From positions 1 through 12,595 of the forward strand of contig JAISRP010000181.1 in NCBI GenBank assembly GCA_031273585.1: a stretch of DNA of 12,595 nucleotides. The letters are read 5' to 3'. Position 1 is the stretch's first letter. Each line of letters starts with the position of its first letter. Positions 1 to 7,704 of this stretch are shown piece after piece. The position numbers and the translations under genes are program-made. The stretch is from Synergistaceae bacterium (GTDB taxonomy: Bacteria; Synergistota; Synergistia; Synergistales; Synergistaceae). A model generated the notes under the pieces. It did no database searches, was not told where the DNA came from, and saw only the letters and a program-made list of their open reading frames with translations.

Positions 1-91
1 GCGCGCCCCGACCCCCCCTCAGAGCCCTTCCTATCTGCTTTTGTATACACCCCAACCCACAAACACCCACTCCGCGGCGGCGGGGCCCCCG

Positions 92-109
92 CCCCCCCCC
101 CCCCCCCCC
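92..109. repeat. Homopolymer tract of 18 cytosines
   Basis: Eighteen consecutive C residues lie between G91 and G110, downstream of the alr stop codon (G18 on the alr coding strand). The tract touches the short palindromic repeat at 110-131, and GC-only sequence (82-91) flanks its other side. Tracts of this length slip readily during replication and are also prone to sequencing error, so the exact count should not be trusted. It lies in no supported coding sequence. The rest of 1-137 shows no gene. Confidence 0.85.
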
Positions 110-131
110 GGGCGTGGGCGGCGCCCACGGT
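110..131 (-). repeat. Short palindromic repeat, inverted partial copy of the 7705-7850 element
   Basis: The 22 bases here are the exact reverse complement of 7705-7726. The core at 113-129 folds as a 7-bp stem (CGTGGGC / GCCCACG) with a 3-base loop. It starts 7 bases past the alr stop at 138, so on the alr transcript it forms a hairpin just after the stop. No T tract follows, only the G18 run, so it is not a standard intrinsic terminator. Only the first hairpin module of the larger element is recognisable here. Confidence 0.7.
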
Positions 132-137
132 TTTGAT

Positions 138-1250
138 CTACGGATAAACCCTCGGGACCCTCGCGGAGAACATGAGGGGGACCATGCCGCTGTTGCAGCC
201 AATCCAGTCCACTACATCCTCTATGGTTACGGCCTCGTCCCCCTGGCGTCCGATCAGGACGACCTCGTCGCCCGGTCTGGGGTTGTCGAGCTTCGTGACG
301 TCCGCGACGCACTGATCCATGCATACGCGGCCTATCACCGGACACCTCTTTCCGTGTATCAGGACCTCTCCCCTGTTCGACAGAGCCCGGCTGTATCCGT
401 CGGCGTATCCCACCGGCAGGACGGCGGTCACGGTCGGCCCGTCGGTCCAGTGGGTCTGTCCGTAGCTGACGCTCGATCCCTCCGGGAGCTCCCGGACGAC
501 GCTTATCGCGGTCTTTACCTCGAAGCACGGCTCGATCGAAATCGCATGTCCGGAATCGCTCGACGGGATCAGCCCGCACAGGATATGACCCGGGCGGACC
601 GCGTCGCAGAACATATAGGACAGGTCGGACATCAGCGCCCCGGAGTTGCAGCAGTGGATCATGGCGGGGTTCAGCCCGGCCTTTTTGACTGCCTCGACGG
701 ATTTCACGAATACGTCGAACTGGTGATGGGTGTATGAGAGGTCCGCCTCGTCAGCCATTGCGAAGTGGGTGAACACCCCCTCCACCTCTATACCAGGCAG
801 GCGCCTCAGCAGGGAGGCAATCTCGCCTACTGCATGAGGGAGAAATCCGATGCGCCCCATGCCGCTGTCCACCTTCAGGTGGACGTAGGCCGCGCGCCCC
901 TGCCTGACGGCCTCCTTCGACAGCTCCGCGGCCATCGCCTCGTCGGTCATCGCAACCCTCACGCCCTCCTTGACGTACATCCGAGCCGCATCATAGGGGG
1001 ACGCGCCGAGGACCAGGATCGGGTCCCGTATTCCCGCCTCCCTCAGCTCCAGCGCCTCGTCTGGGGTTGCCACTCCGAAGAAATCCACCCCCTCCGACTT
1101 GAGAGTCCACGCCACCGGTACGGCCCCCATGCCGTAAGAGTTCGACTTCACGACGGCTATCACCCGCCTCTTTACGTGATCCCTGATATTGCGATAGTTG
1201 TGCCTGTAGCTCTCGAGCGAAACCTCCATCCTCGTAGGACGAAACGACAT
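138..1250 (-). CDS. alr: Alanine racemase (PLP-dependent)
   Basis: Interconverts L- and D-alanine in the cytoplasm, supplying D-Ala for peptidoglycan. The N-terminal TIM-barrel carries the PLP-lysine motif VVKSNSYGMG, with the Schiff-base lysine at about residue 35; the usual His of the family's YGHG is Met. KVDSGMGRIGF (residues 128-138) supplies the arginine next to PLP. The C-terminal beta domain has SYG with the second catalytic base Tyr263, and VCMDQ near 309-313. At 370 residues it is full length and ends in the typical RVPRVYP. I chose ATG at 1250 because AAGGAGG at 1260-1266 lies 9 bases upstream; an in-frame TTG at 1256 would leave only 3. It follows the MATE gene after 31 bases on the same strand, so the two are probably co-transcribed. 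No separate promoter was seen. Identity is secure. Confidence 0.95.
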   Translation of the reverse strand: MSFRPTRMEVSLESYRHNYRNIRDHVKRRVIAVVKSNSYGMGAVPVAWTLKSEGVDFFGVATPDEALELREAGIRDPILVLGASPYDAARMYVKEGVRVAMTDEAMAAELSKEAVRQGRAAYVHLKVDSGMGRIGFLPHAVGEIASLLRRLPGIEVEGVFTHFAMADEADLSYTHHQFDVFVKSVEAVKKAGLNPAMIHCCNSGALMSDLSYMFCDAVRPGHILCGLIPSSDSGHAISIEPCFEVKTAISVVRELPEGSSVSYGQTHWTDGPTVTAVLPVGYADGYSRALSNRGEVLIHGKRCPVIGRVCMDQCVADVTKLDNPRPGDEVVLIGRQGDEAVTIEDVVDWIGCNSGMVPLMFSARVPRVYP

Positions 1251-1281
1251 GCGCAAACACCTCCTTCTAAATTTTAAATTG

Positions 1282-2655
1282 CTATATCATGGAATCGCTC
1301 CGGCGCTTCATCTCGCCGAGCACCCCCAGGCCAAGGGGAAGCGATAGGAGAAACGTCGCGAAGTCCGCGACGGGCTGGCTTGCCAGGAGGCCTATGAGGC
1401 CCATCTGAGAGGTCAGGATGAAGATTGCCGGCAGCAGAAAGAGCCCCTGCCTCGAAACCGCCAATATGCTCGCCCGCCCAGCCATGCCGATGGTCTGGAG
1501 CATCATGTTGTTCAAGATGACCCAGCCCACCAGGGGGAACAGCGCGCAGTTCAGCCTGAGCGACGTCGTGCCTATGGAAATGACCGCCGGATCGTCCCCC
1601 CGGAACACGGCTATTATACTCGGGGCCATCGCAATTCCCGCTATGCCCGAGGCAAAAAGCATGGCGGTGGAGACCCTCACGCAGAACCAAAACGCGCGGC
1701 TCACCCTGTCGAACCGCTCCGCCCCGTAGTTGAAGCCGCACACCGGCTGAAAACCCTGCCCGAATCCTATCATGGCGGAGTTGGCGAACATTATTACGCG
1801 CTGCACTATCGATATCGCGGCTATGGCGGCGTCGCCATAGGACCCGGCCATCCGGTTCATGCAGATGACGGCGGCTCCGGCGATCCCCTGACGCAGGAGG
1901 GAGGGGCCTCCCCCTCTAAAAATTTCCTTGAAGAAGTAGATCCGCGGCGTGAAATTTTTCAGATTCACCATGATGTTGCCGTGTCTCGCGCAGCCGTAGA
2001 GCAGCATACAGAAACCGGTGAACTGGCTGATCATCGTGGCCAGGGACGCGCCGACGACGCCCATGCCCATTCCGAATATCAGGATGGGGTCGAGGGCTAT
2101 GTTGATGACGGCCCCGCCGGCAATGCCGATCATTCCGTAGAAGGCGCTGCCCTGAAATCGGAGCAGGCTGTTCAGCATCAGGGACGCGACCATCCAGGGC
2201 ACGCCGATCAGTATGAACCGCAAATAATCGCAGGCGTAGGGCAATATCGTCTCCGTGGCCCCGAGAAACCGGGCGAGCGGCTCCAGAAACATCAGGCCTA
2301 ATGCCATGATCACAGAGCCGGAGGCAAGGGCCGAGAAAAAACCGGTCGAGGCCATCTTGGCCGCATTCTCGATGTGAAGCCCCCCGAGCTGCCTCGACAC
2401 ATAGTTGCCGCTCCCATTGCCAAAGAAGAAACCGGCCGCCTGGATTATAGACATGAGGGAGAACACCACCCCGACGCCCGCCGTGGCGCTCGTGCCGAGC
2501 GCGCCCACGAAATACGTGTCCGCCATGTTGTACAGGGCGGACACGAGCATACTCACGATGGCCGGAGCGGCGAACCTGCACACGAGCCCCTCCACCGGCA
2601 TGTTCACCATCTGATCGTATTTCTCGTCGAACCCGGGTCCCGCATCTTCCGTCAT
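1282..2655 (-). CDS. MATE family efflux transporter
   Basis: A 457-residue inner-membrane protein rich in hydrophobic segments, consistent with the twelve helices of the multidrug and toxic compound extrusion family, which exports organic cations or drugs using Na+ or H+ gradients. Family features seen: an N-terminal YNMADTYFVG segment (about residues 42-51), the repeat-like GMGMGVVGASLAT near residue 200, FRGGGPSLLRQG near 247, and GFQPVCGFNYGAERFDRV in the second half. The overall pattern resembles the MepA/DinF-type branch more than NorM, but the substrate cannot be read from sequence. ATG at 2653-2655 is preceded by GGAGG (2664-2668) at 8 bases. It is the first gene of a two-gene unit with alr; nothing in the sequence links the two functions. 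Confidence 0.9.
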   Translation of the reverse strand: MTEDAGPGFDEKYDQMVNMPVEGLVCRFAAPAIVSMLVSALYNMADTYFVGALGTSATAGVGVVFSLMSIIQAAGFFFGNGSGNYVSRQLGGLHIENAAKMASTGFFSALASGSVIMALGLMFLEPLARFLGATETILPYACDYLRFILIGVPWMVASLMLNSLLRFQGSAFYGMIGIAGGAVINIALDPILIFGMGMGVVGASLATMISQFTGFCMLLYGCARHGNIMVNLKNFTPRIYFFKEIFRGGGPSLLRQGIAGAAVICMNRMAGSYGDAAIAAISIVQRVIMFANSAMIGFGQGFQPVCGFNYGAERFDRVSRAFWFCVRVSTAMLFASGIAGIAMAPSIIAVFRGDDPAVISIGTTSLRLNCALFPLVGWVILNNMMLQTIGMAGRASILAVSRQGLFLLPAIFILTSQMGLIGLLASQPVADFATFLLSLPLGLGVLGEMKRRSDSMI

Positions 2656-2690
2656 TAACGCAGCCTCCGCACACGTGCCATATTCAGATC

Positions 2691-2719
2691 ATTGTACATT
2701 AGTGGCGTATCTTCATAAA
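2691..2719 (-). promoter_or_regulatory. Candidate promoter for the MATE-alr unit
   Basis: On the minus strand, TACAAT (2691-2696, five of six matches to the -10 consensus) is preceded after 17 bases by TTTATG (2714-2719), a weak -35. This would give a leader of about 30 bases before the MATE start. The -35 is poor, so the call rests mostly on the -10 and its position. Confidence 0.35.
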
Positions 2720-2841
2720 GCATCAATTTTCACATCAACAGTACGAGCGCGGACAGCCCGTGACCGTCGCCAATTCGCGCGGATCGAATATATGCGAGCG
2801 TATATTTTTTATTTTTTCTTCCCAGTGCTATGGAGATGATC

Positions 2842-2871
2842 TTGTACAAATTACCGGTATGAGGATATAAT
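2842..2871 (+). promoter_or_regulatory. Candidate sigma-70-type promoter for the Synergist-CTERM gene
   Basis: A perfect TATAAT (2866-2871) lies 18 bases downstream of TTGTAC (2842-2847), which matches the first three bases of the -35 consensus. Transcription would begin near 2878, leaving a leader of about 128 bases. The -35 lies within the palindrome TTGTACAA, so a repressor could bind there; that is only inference. Confidence 0.5.
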
Positions 2872-3005
2872 CTCAAAATACGCAGGCAGTCGAAATATCC
2901 GGCGGCAAGACGCAGAGCTGGACGAGAGGGGAGATCGGCTGAAGGGATCGACGATTGTCATTTAGTCCGGCCATTTTATAAATTTGAAGGAGGTCTTTCT
3001 CAGAA

Positions 3006-3881
3006 ATGCACAGAAGAAAATTTTTACAGCTCGCGCTAATCATGATCGCGGCGGCCATGCTGATGTCATGCATCCCATCCGCCGACGCGGCGCCTTCTTT
3101 CGGACTCGAACGATATCGAGTCATTTTTCCGTTGATATCGGAAACGGTCATTTGGGAGAGCTATGTCAATATTATTGCCGATTTCTCCAGATATAACTTC
3201 TACGTGTCCCTTGACGACAGTACGGAGGGACAAGAAAAAAGCGTCTCGATGGGAGGCGGCCTGAACGCAAGCATCGTCAGCGGCCCAGCAGTCATGTTCT
3301 CGGGAACAGTCACTGCGGAGACGAGCGGGGTCGTCAACGTGTTCGCAAGAGGAAACACCGAGGCCACGAGCGATGATGTACAACAAGTAGGAGCTATAAC
3401 CGTCCGCGTGGACCCCGCATATCCTACTGGCGGCGTCTTCAGCCAGAATTTTTCGATCATAGGCCCCGACGGCGGGGACCACCCGACCTACATGGTGCCG
3501 GGGCGGCTGAACAGATTCATAACTGACGTCACGGCCGCTTTCAACATGACCACAGGTTCGTTCTACGCCGTTGTGTTCCTACCTAACGGGTACAGCTTCA
3601 CCCTGCCCGAAAACACCTACAACACATCGAACGGCTACCGATTTACGGGCGGTAAGCTCGAAGTCTGGTACACGCCGCCGACGACCGGAAATTACGAATT
3701 GAAGCTGTTCTACACTCTCCCCCCGAACAGCGGGTTCTACAATCAGAGCTTTAAATTCGAGGGCGAGACCGGCGACGCGCGAAACAGCAGCAGCATCGGC
3801 GGCGGCTGCAGCGCGGGGACCGCGTTGATGGCGCTCTTTGCGCTTCCCGTGCTCGCGTCGAGGCGCCGCAGGAGGGCGTAA
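3006..3881 (+). CDS. Synergist-CTERM sorting-domain protein, exported, function unknown
   Basis: A 291-residue exported protein of unknown function. The N-terminus (MHRRKFLQLA, then hydrophobic to about residue 20) is a signal peptide. RRKFL fits the Tat twin-arginine pattern; SADA-A near residue 29 is a plausible signal peptidase I site; LMSC (19-22) is a poor lipobox. The middle, residues 35-255, is beta-rich with many Asn, Thr, Gly and aromatic residues and looks like one or two Ig-like domains; I recognise no enzyme motif. The C-terminus has GGGC (265-268), a hydrophobic segment to about 285 and RRRRR (286-290), the tripartite Synergist-CTERM signal with its invariant Cys. The known logic of such signals is membrane retention, cleavage and surface anchoring. 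AAGGAGG (2987-2993) lies 12 bases before the ATG. It is monocistronic, alone on the plus strand, and no sorting protease is encoded nearby. Confidence 0.85.
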   Translation: MHRRKFLQLALIMIAAAMLMSCIPSADAAPSFGLERYRVIFPLISETVIWESYVNIIADFSRYNFYVSLDDSTEGQEKSVSMGGGLNASIVSGPAVMFSGTVTAETSGVVNVFARGNTEATSDDVQQVGAITVRVDPAYPTGGVFSQNFSIIGPDGGDHPTYMVPGRLNRFITDVTAAFNMTTGSFYAVVFLPNGYSFTLPENTYNTSNGYRFTGGKLEVWYTPPTTGNYELKLFYTLPPNSGFYNQSFKFEGETGDARNSSSIGGGCSAGTALMALFALPVLASRRRRRA

Positions 3882-3915
3882 CCACCAGAGGCAGGTCGAG
3901 GCAAAAAAATTACAC

Positions 3916-3947
3916 CCCCCGCATGAGGAATCTCGCGGGGGTTTTTT
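3916..3947 (+). terminator. Rho-independent terminator, possibly bidirectional
   Basis: A 7-bp stem CCCCCGC (3916-3922) / GCGGGGG (3935-3941) is extended by GAG/CTC above a two-base bulge with a GAAT tetraloop, and is followed by T6 (3942-3947). It lies 34 bases after the stop of the Synergist-CTERM gene. An A7 tract at 3903-3909 on the other side would give a U tract for leftward transcription, so it may also end recD2, whose stop is about 120 bases away. I saw no other terminator in 3950-4069. Confidence 0.85.
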
Positions 3948-4069
3948 GCTGTATAACCGATAAATAAACCGCGTGGAATTTTACTGATGGCGGTTGCAGT
4001 GGCAGCAGAGGTTTTAATCTTTACCCTTTAGGCTAATGATTATAAATTGCTATATCGTGACATCTCCGC

Positions 4070-6337
4070 TCACGGCGCCTCCCCAACAATCAGCCTCAGC
4101 CTCTCGCCGAGGTACGTGCAGCGCCGCCTCGTGTCGTCGTTCTTCACGGCGATCGAGACTGCCCTCTTCGTCCCGACTATCACCACGAGCTCCTTGCCGC
4201 GCGTTATCCCGGTGTAGAGCAGGTTTCTCTGAAGCAGGACGTAGTGCTGTGTGTGCAGGGGTATGACGACCGCCGGGTACTCCGAGCCCTGAGATTTGTG
4301 GATGGAGACGGCGTAGGCGTGGACCAGCTCCTCGAAGTCCATCGCCTCGTACTGAATCCGCCTGCCGTCGATGCCGACCGTCATCAGGCCCGCCTCGGCG
4401 TCCACGCTCAGAACGAAGCCTATATCGCCGTTGTAGACGTCCTTCTCGTAGTTATTGCGTATCTGCATCACCTTGTCGCCGGTCCTGAAGACCCGCCCCC
4501 CGCGCTCGATCGACGCCCCCTGCCCCGGGTTGAGCTCCCTCTGCAGCACCGCGTTCAAGTTTGACGCGCCGAGCGTCCCCTTGTGCATGGGGGTGAGTAC
4601 CTGGATGTCCTCCACCGGGTCCAGCCCGAACCGCGCTGGAATCCTGTCGCGGACGAGCGTCAGTATCATCTCCACGCACCGCTCGGGGTCGTCCATCTGG
4701 ACGAAATAGAAGTCGTGCAGCCCGTTCCCGCGCGGCTCCTCCGGCTGCAATCCGCTGTTCACCCTGTGTGCGTTGACGATTATGGAGCTCTGGCTGGCCT
4801 GCCTGAATATTTCGTTCAGCTCGGCGACCGGCACGACGCCGGAGGATATCATGTCCTTCAGCACGTTGCCAGGCCCAACGGATGGGAGCTGGTGGATGTC
4901 GCCGACCAAGATGAGCCTCGAATCCTCTGGGATCGCCCGGAGCATGTGAAACATCAGGAGGACGTCGATCATCGACGCCTCGTCGACGACCAGCAGGTCG
5001 CACTCCAGCGGGTTGTCCGGCGTCCTGGCGAACCCCGTGCGGCCGTTGTACTCCAACATGCGGTGGATCGTCCGCGCATCGTGTCCGGTGGCCTCGCTCA
5101 TGCGCTTTGCCGCCCGCCCGGTCGGGGCTGCCAGCAGCACCCTGAGCCCCCGCTCCCCCAGGATGCCTATTATGGCCTTGATGATGGTCGTCTTCCCGGT
5201 CCCCGGGCCTCCGGTTATTATCATCGTCCTGGACCTCATCGCCATTTCCAGGGCGGCGAACTGATTTTGGGCCAGCTTTATCCCCATGCTCTCCTGAATC
5301 CACTTCGCCTCGCGCCCCGCGTCAAGGCCCGATGTCCCGTCCGTCAGGCCCTTCAGATATGCCGAGGCGTCATGACGCAGCAGGCGGGCCAGCATGGACG
5401 CGCTCTTGATCTCCGCCGTGTAATACGCCGGCAGGTATATCGCCTCGACCGGTCCGTCGGCGTCATCGGGGTTTATCGCCTCTGAGACGAGCATCCTGTT
5501 CGCGGCGGCCCTGGATATCGCCTCGTCCGCAAGCGCGCTGTCCACGCCCAGAAGCGCCGCCGACCTCTCCGCCAGCGCCTCCCTCGGAGCGTAGACGTGC
5601 CCCTCGCCCGTCAGCTCCGACATGACGTACCTCACCCCGGCCTCGAGCCTCAACGGAGACGACCGGTCGATCCCCATGTTCGAGGCCACCTTGTCCGCGC
5701 TGAGAAATCCTATTCCGAAGATGTCCGATGCGAGCCTGTAGGGGTTCTCCTTGACGGTCACGATCGTCTCGGCCCCGTACTCGGCGAATATCTTGGCGGC
5801 AAATCCCGGGCTCACCCCGTTGGACTGCAGAAAGATCATGACGTGGCGGACTTCCTTGTGCATCTCCCACGACTGTTTTACCGTGTCCAGCATCTTTGCG
5901 CTGACGCCCTTCACGCCGAGGAGGTCCTCCGGGCTCTCGTCCAGGACGTCCAGCGTCCTCTCGCCGAACTCGTCCACGATCCTGGATGCCATGCGCGGCC
6001 CCACGCCCTTGATGAGGCCGGAGCCGAGGTAACGCTTGATCCCCTCGACGGTGGAGGGCACGAGCGAGCGACAGGCCGAGAACTTGAACTGGGACCCAAA
6101 CTTTGGATGGGTCGCCCACTCCCCCGACAGCTCCAGCTCCTCCCCCGGCATGTGGGGAGGGGCGTAACCGACGGCTGTAACGAGGTCGGGGTTATCGGGA
6201 ACGGCGATCTTGAATACGGAGTAGCCGTTCTCCTCGTTGGCGTAAGTCACCCGCTCTAGCTGCCCGCGGAGCAGCAGGGAAGCCCCGGATGCCGGCGCCC
6301 CGCCCGATTTCCCGGCGTTCCCCGGGTCCTGAGTCAC
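4070..6337 (-). CDS. recD2: RecD2-type ATP-dependent 5'-3' DNA helicase
   Basis: Superfamily 1B helicase of the RecD2 class, which acts without RecBC and unwinds DNA 5' to 3' in repair and replication stress. At 755 residues it has the class's long N-terminus: an OB-like region (about 20-89), helix-hairpin-helix segments including KGVGPRMASRIVDEFG and LLGVKGVSAKML (about 94-154), then the motor. Motor motifs: Walker A GGPGTGKTT (376-384), Walker B VVDEAS (450-455), GDIHQLP (479-485), HKSQGSE (680-686) and TGITRG (709-714). The open frame extends 26 codons upstream to an ATG at 6415, but that would lie inside pfk. I chose GTG at 6337, whose first base is the last base of the pfk TAG stop, with GGAG 11 bases upstream and the OB region starting about 20 residues in. 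The overlap suggests translational coupling to pfk. Confidence 0.93.
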   Translation of the reverse strand: MTQDPGNAGKSGGAPASGASLLLRGQLERVTYANEENGYSVFKIAVPDNPDLVTAVGYAPPHMPGEELELSGEWATHPKFGSQFKFSACRSLVPSTVEGIKRYLGSGLIKGVGPRMASRIVDEFGERTLDVLDESPEDLLGVKGVSAKMLDTVKQSWEMHKEVRHVMIFLQSNGVSPGFAAKIFAEYGAETIVTVKENPYRLASDIFGIGFLSADKVASNMGIDRSSPLRLEAGVRYVMSELTGEGHVYAPREALAERSAALLGVDSALADEAISRAAANRMLVSEAINPDDADGPVEAIYLPAYYTAEIKSASMLARLLRHDASAYLKGLTDGTSGLDAGREAKWIQESMGIKLAQNQFAALEMAMRSRTMIITGGPGTGKTTIIKAIIGILGERGLRVLLAAPTGRAAKRMSEATGHDARTIHRMLEYNGRTGFARTPDNPLECDLLVVDEASMIDVLLMFHMLRAIPEDSRLILVGDIHQLPSVGPGNVLKDMISSGVVPVAELNEIFRQASQSSIIVNAHRVNSGLQPEEPRGNGLHDFYFVQMDDPERCVEMILTLVRDRIPARFGLDPVEDIQVLTPMHKGTLGASNLNAVLQRELNPGQGASIERGGRVFRTGDKVMQIRNNYEKDVYNGDIGFVLSVDAEAGLMTVGIDGRRIQYEAMDFEELVHAYAVSIHKSQGSEYPAVVIPLHTQHYVLLQRNLLYTGITRGKELVVIVGTKRAVSIAVKNDDTRRRCTYLGERLRLIVGEAP

Positions 6338-7557
6338 TACAGAAATCTCTCCACCCGCTCGCCGACGTTCTCCTTGAACGTCGGAACGAACTGCACCGGC
6401 TTCCGCCCGAAGCATATATCCATCTGCTCGTAGAACGCGACCATGTTGAGGTCGACCGGACGGTCCTTTATCGCGTCCTTCGTCGCCATGTAGCGAATCT
6501 CGCCGTTCATCACCTGGTACACGGTCACGCCCGACAGTCCCTGGATGAGCAGCATGACGGCGGCCGCCCCGACCTCCTTGCCGAAGCTCACGTCGTAGGC
6601 CGCGGTCGAGCCCGAGCGGACGAGGTGCCCTGGCATCACCTCCCGGATCTCCGGCTGCTCCAGTATCCCCTCGACGAACATCCCGCTCGCCTTCATGAAC
6701 TCCTTTATCTCCGAGTCGTCCTTCATCCTGGCCTCGAGCTCGTAGCGGACGTGTTTCGCAGCCCCGCTCAGCTTGACGTGCCCGAAGGCGTCGCGCGTGC
6801 CGTCCTCCGTGAACAGCCCCCCGTCGGCGCCGGTGATCCCCTCCGCGACGACTATGCTGTACATTCCGGTGTGGACGTCGCTGCGCAGGATGCGGCGCAT
6901 GTAGTATCGCTTGACGTGATTGTAGACCTCGTCGAAGTCGACCGGTATCTCAGGTATGAGTATGCAGTCCGCGTCCGCCGCTATGCCCCCGCGAAAAGCC
7001 GTGTGCCCAGTGTAACGCCCGAACACCTCGACTATCATTATGCGGTTGTGGGTGCGCCCCGTCGTCTTGATCTCCTCCACGATGTGGGCGATCTTGTTGA
7101 CCGCGGAGTCCCCGCCCACCGAGTAGGTCTGAAGATCGAGGTCCATCGTCTTGGGCGCGTGTACGCATGGTATGCCGTTCTCCGCAAGGTCGACCAAAAC
7201 GCTGCCGGTGTCGTCGCCCCCGGATATCACGAGCCCGCTGATGTCGAACTTCTTGAGCCCGACGAGTATGCGCTTGTACTTGTCGGGGTTCTCTATCTTC
7301 GCTATCTTGACCCGGGAGTGACCCGCCTCGGAACCGGCAAATGCCGAGTTGACATGATCGACCCGCTCCTCGTCGAGCCGCGTAAGACGGTCCATATCGA
7401 CCAGGTTATAAAGCCCGGCGTAGCCGTTCGGAATTATGTAAGCGCCTATGCCGTTGGCAAGGGCGATCTTAGCCGCCCCCCGCACGACGGCGTTGAGCCC
7501 TCCGCAGTCACCGCCCGCCGTGATAATCCCGATGTTCTTGATCTTCTGAAAGCTCAT
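6337..7557 (-). CDS. pfkA: 6-phosphofructokinase, probably pyrophosphate-dependent
   Basis: Phosphorylates fructose 6-phosphate to fructose 1,6-bisphosphate in cytoplasmic glycolysis. The 406-residue protein has the family nucleotide/phosphate loop ITAGGDCGGLNAV (12-24), the GGDD loop (113-116), APKTMD (134-139) with catalytic Asp139, and the substrate loop VEVFGRYTG (176-184). In this family, Gly/Gly at the equivalents of E. coli 104 and 124 marks ATP users, and Asp/Lys marks PPi users. Here they are Asp116 and Lys136, so PPi is the likely donor and the reaction could run both ways. Departures from the common pattern: GGDCGG for GGDCPG, MDLDL for IDNDL, and FGR for MGR. ATG at 7557 has AAGGAG 13 bases upstream and a closer GAGGG at 3 bases. 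It is the first gene of a unit with recD2. Confidence 0.92.
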   Translation of the reverse strand: MSFQKIKNIGIITAGGDCGGLNAVVRGAAKIALANGIGAYIIPNGYAGLYNLVDMDRLTRLDEERVDHVNSAFAGSEAGHSRVKIAKIENPDKYKRILVGLKKFDISGLVISGGDDTGSVLVDLAENGIPCVHAPKTMDLDLQTYSVGGDSAVNKIAHIVEEIKTTGRTHNRIMIVEVFGRYTGHTAFRGGIAADADCILIPEIPVDFDEVYNHVKRYYMRRILRSDVHTGMYSIVVAEGITGADGGLFTEDGTRDAFGHVKLSGAAKHVRYELEARMKDDSEIKEFMKASGMFVEGILEQPEIREVMPGHLVRSGSTAAYDVSFGKEVGAAAVMLLIQGLSGVTVYQVMNGEIRYMATKDAIKDRPVDLNMVAFYEQMDICFGRKPVQFVPTFKENVGERVERFL

Positions 7558-7653
7558 ATTCCCTCACATTCTCCTTCTGTTCGCTTGAGGCTGCCGTAAT
7601 CTTTTCAGAGACTGACGCAGGATCAGCAGAATGATATATTAATGGCGCGTTAC

Positions 7654-7682
7654 ATTATACTATCTGCACAGGAATGCGCAAA
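7654..7682 (-). promoter_or_regulatory. Candidate promoter for pfk-recD2
   Basis: On the minus strand a perfect TATAAT (7654-7659) is preceded after 17 bases by TTTGCG (7677-7682), or after 16 by TTGCGC; both -35 matches are weak. The predicted leader is about 90 bases. The promoter sits about 23 bases beyond the end of the hairpin repeat (7705-7850), so pfk probably starts its own transcript and does not depend on read-through from the flagellar genes. Confidence 0.5.
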
Positions 7683-7704
7683 AGCCCAACTTCGCATGTG
7701 CAAG

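Larger units (their letters stand above)
2656..3005. other. Gene-free divergent intergenic region with AT-rich palindrome
   Basis: These 350 bases separate the leftward MATE gene from the rightward Synergist-CTERM gene. They hold candidate promoters for both. They also hold an imperfect palindrome at 2787-2806 (6-bp arms AATATA / TATATT, with a GC/GC inner pair and one mismatch) followed by two T6 runs (2805-2810, 2812-2817). The palindrome could be an operator or a weak terminator reading rightward. A TTGTACAA palindrome (2842-2849) overlaps the rightward -35. About 128 bases of predicted leader precede the rightward gene. No coding region here has family-like sequence. Confidence 0.6.

Noticed and set aside
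114..1277. Long plus-strand open frames antisense to alr (114-737, 765-1277)
   Set aside because: They mirror the alr frame in GC-rich DNA, have compositionally odd products rich in Arg, His and Gly, and lack ribosome sites. alr matches its family throughout.
2880..2960. Possible cyclic-di-GMP (GEMM-like) riboswitch in the CTERM leader, from GAAA and GACGCAGAG fragments
   Set aside because: The required GGGCAAACC-type element and its pairing are missing, and I could not build the expected stems. The similarity is too short to report as a feature.
1275..4056. Shared 14-mer TAAATTGCTATATC at 1275-1288 and 4043-4056, both near the 3' ends of minus-strand genes
   Set aside because: A match of this length is not surprising by chance in 12.6 kb on two strands, and the flanks do not extend it.
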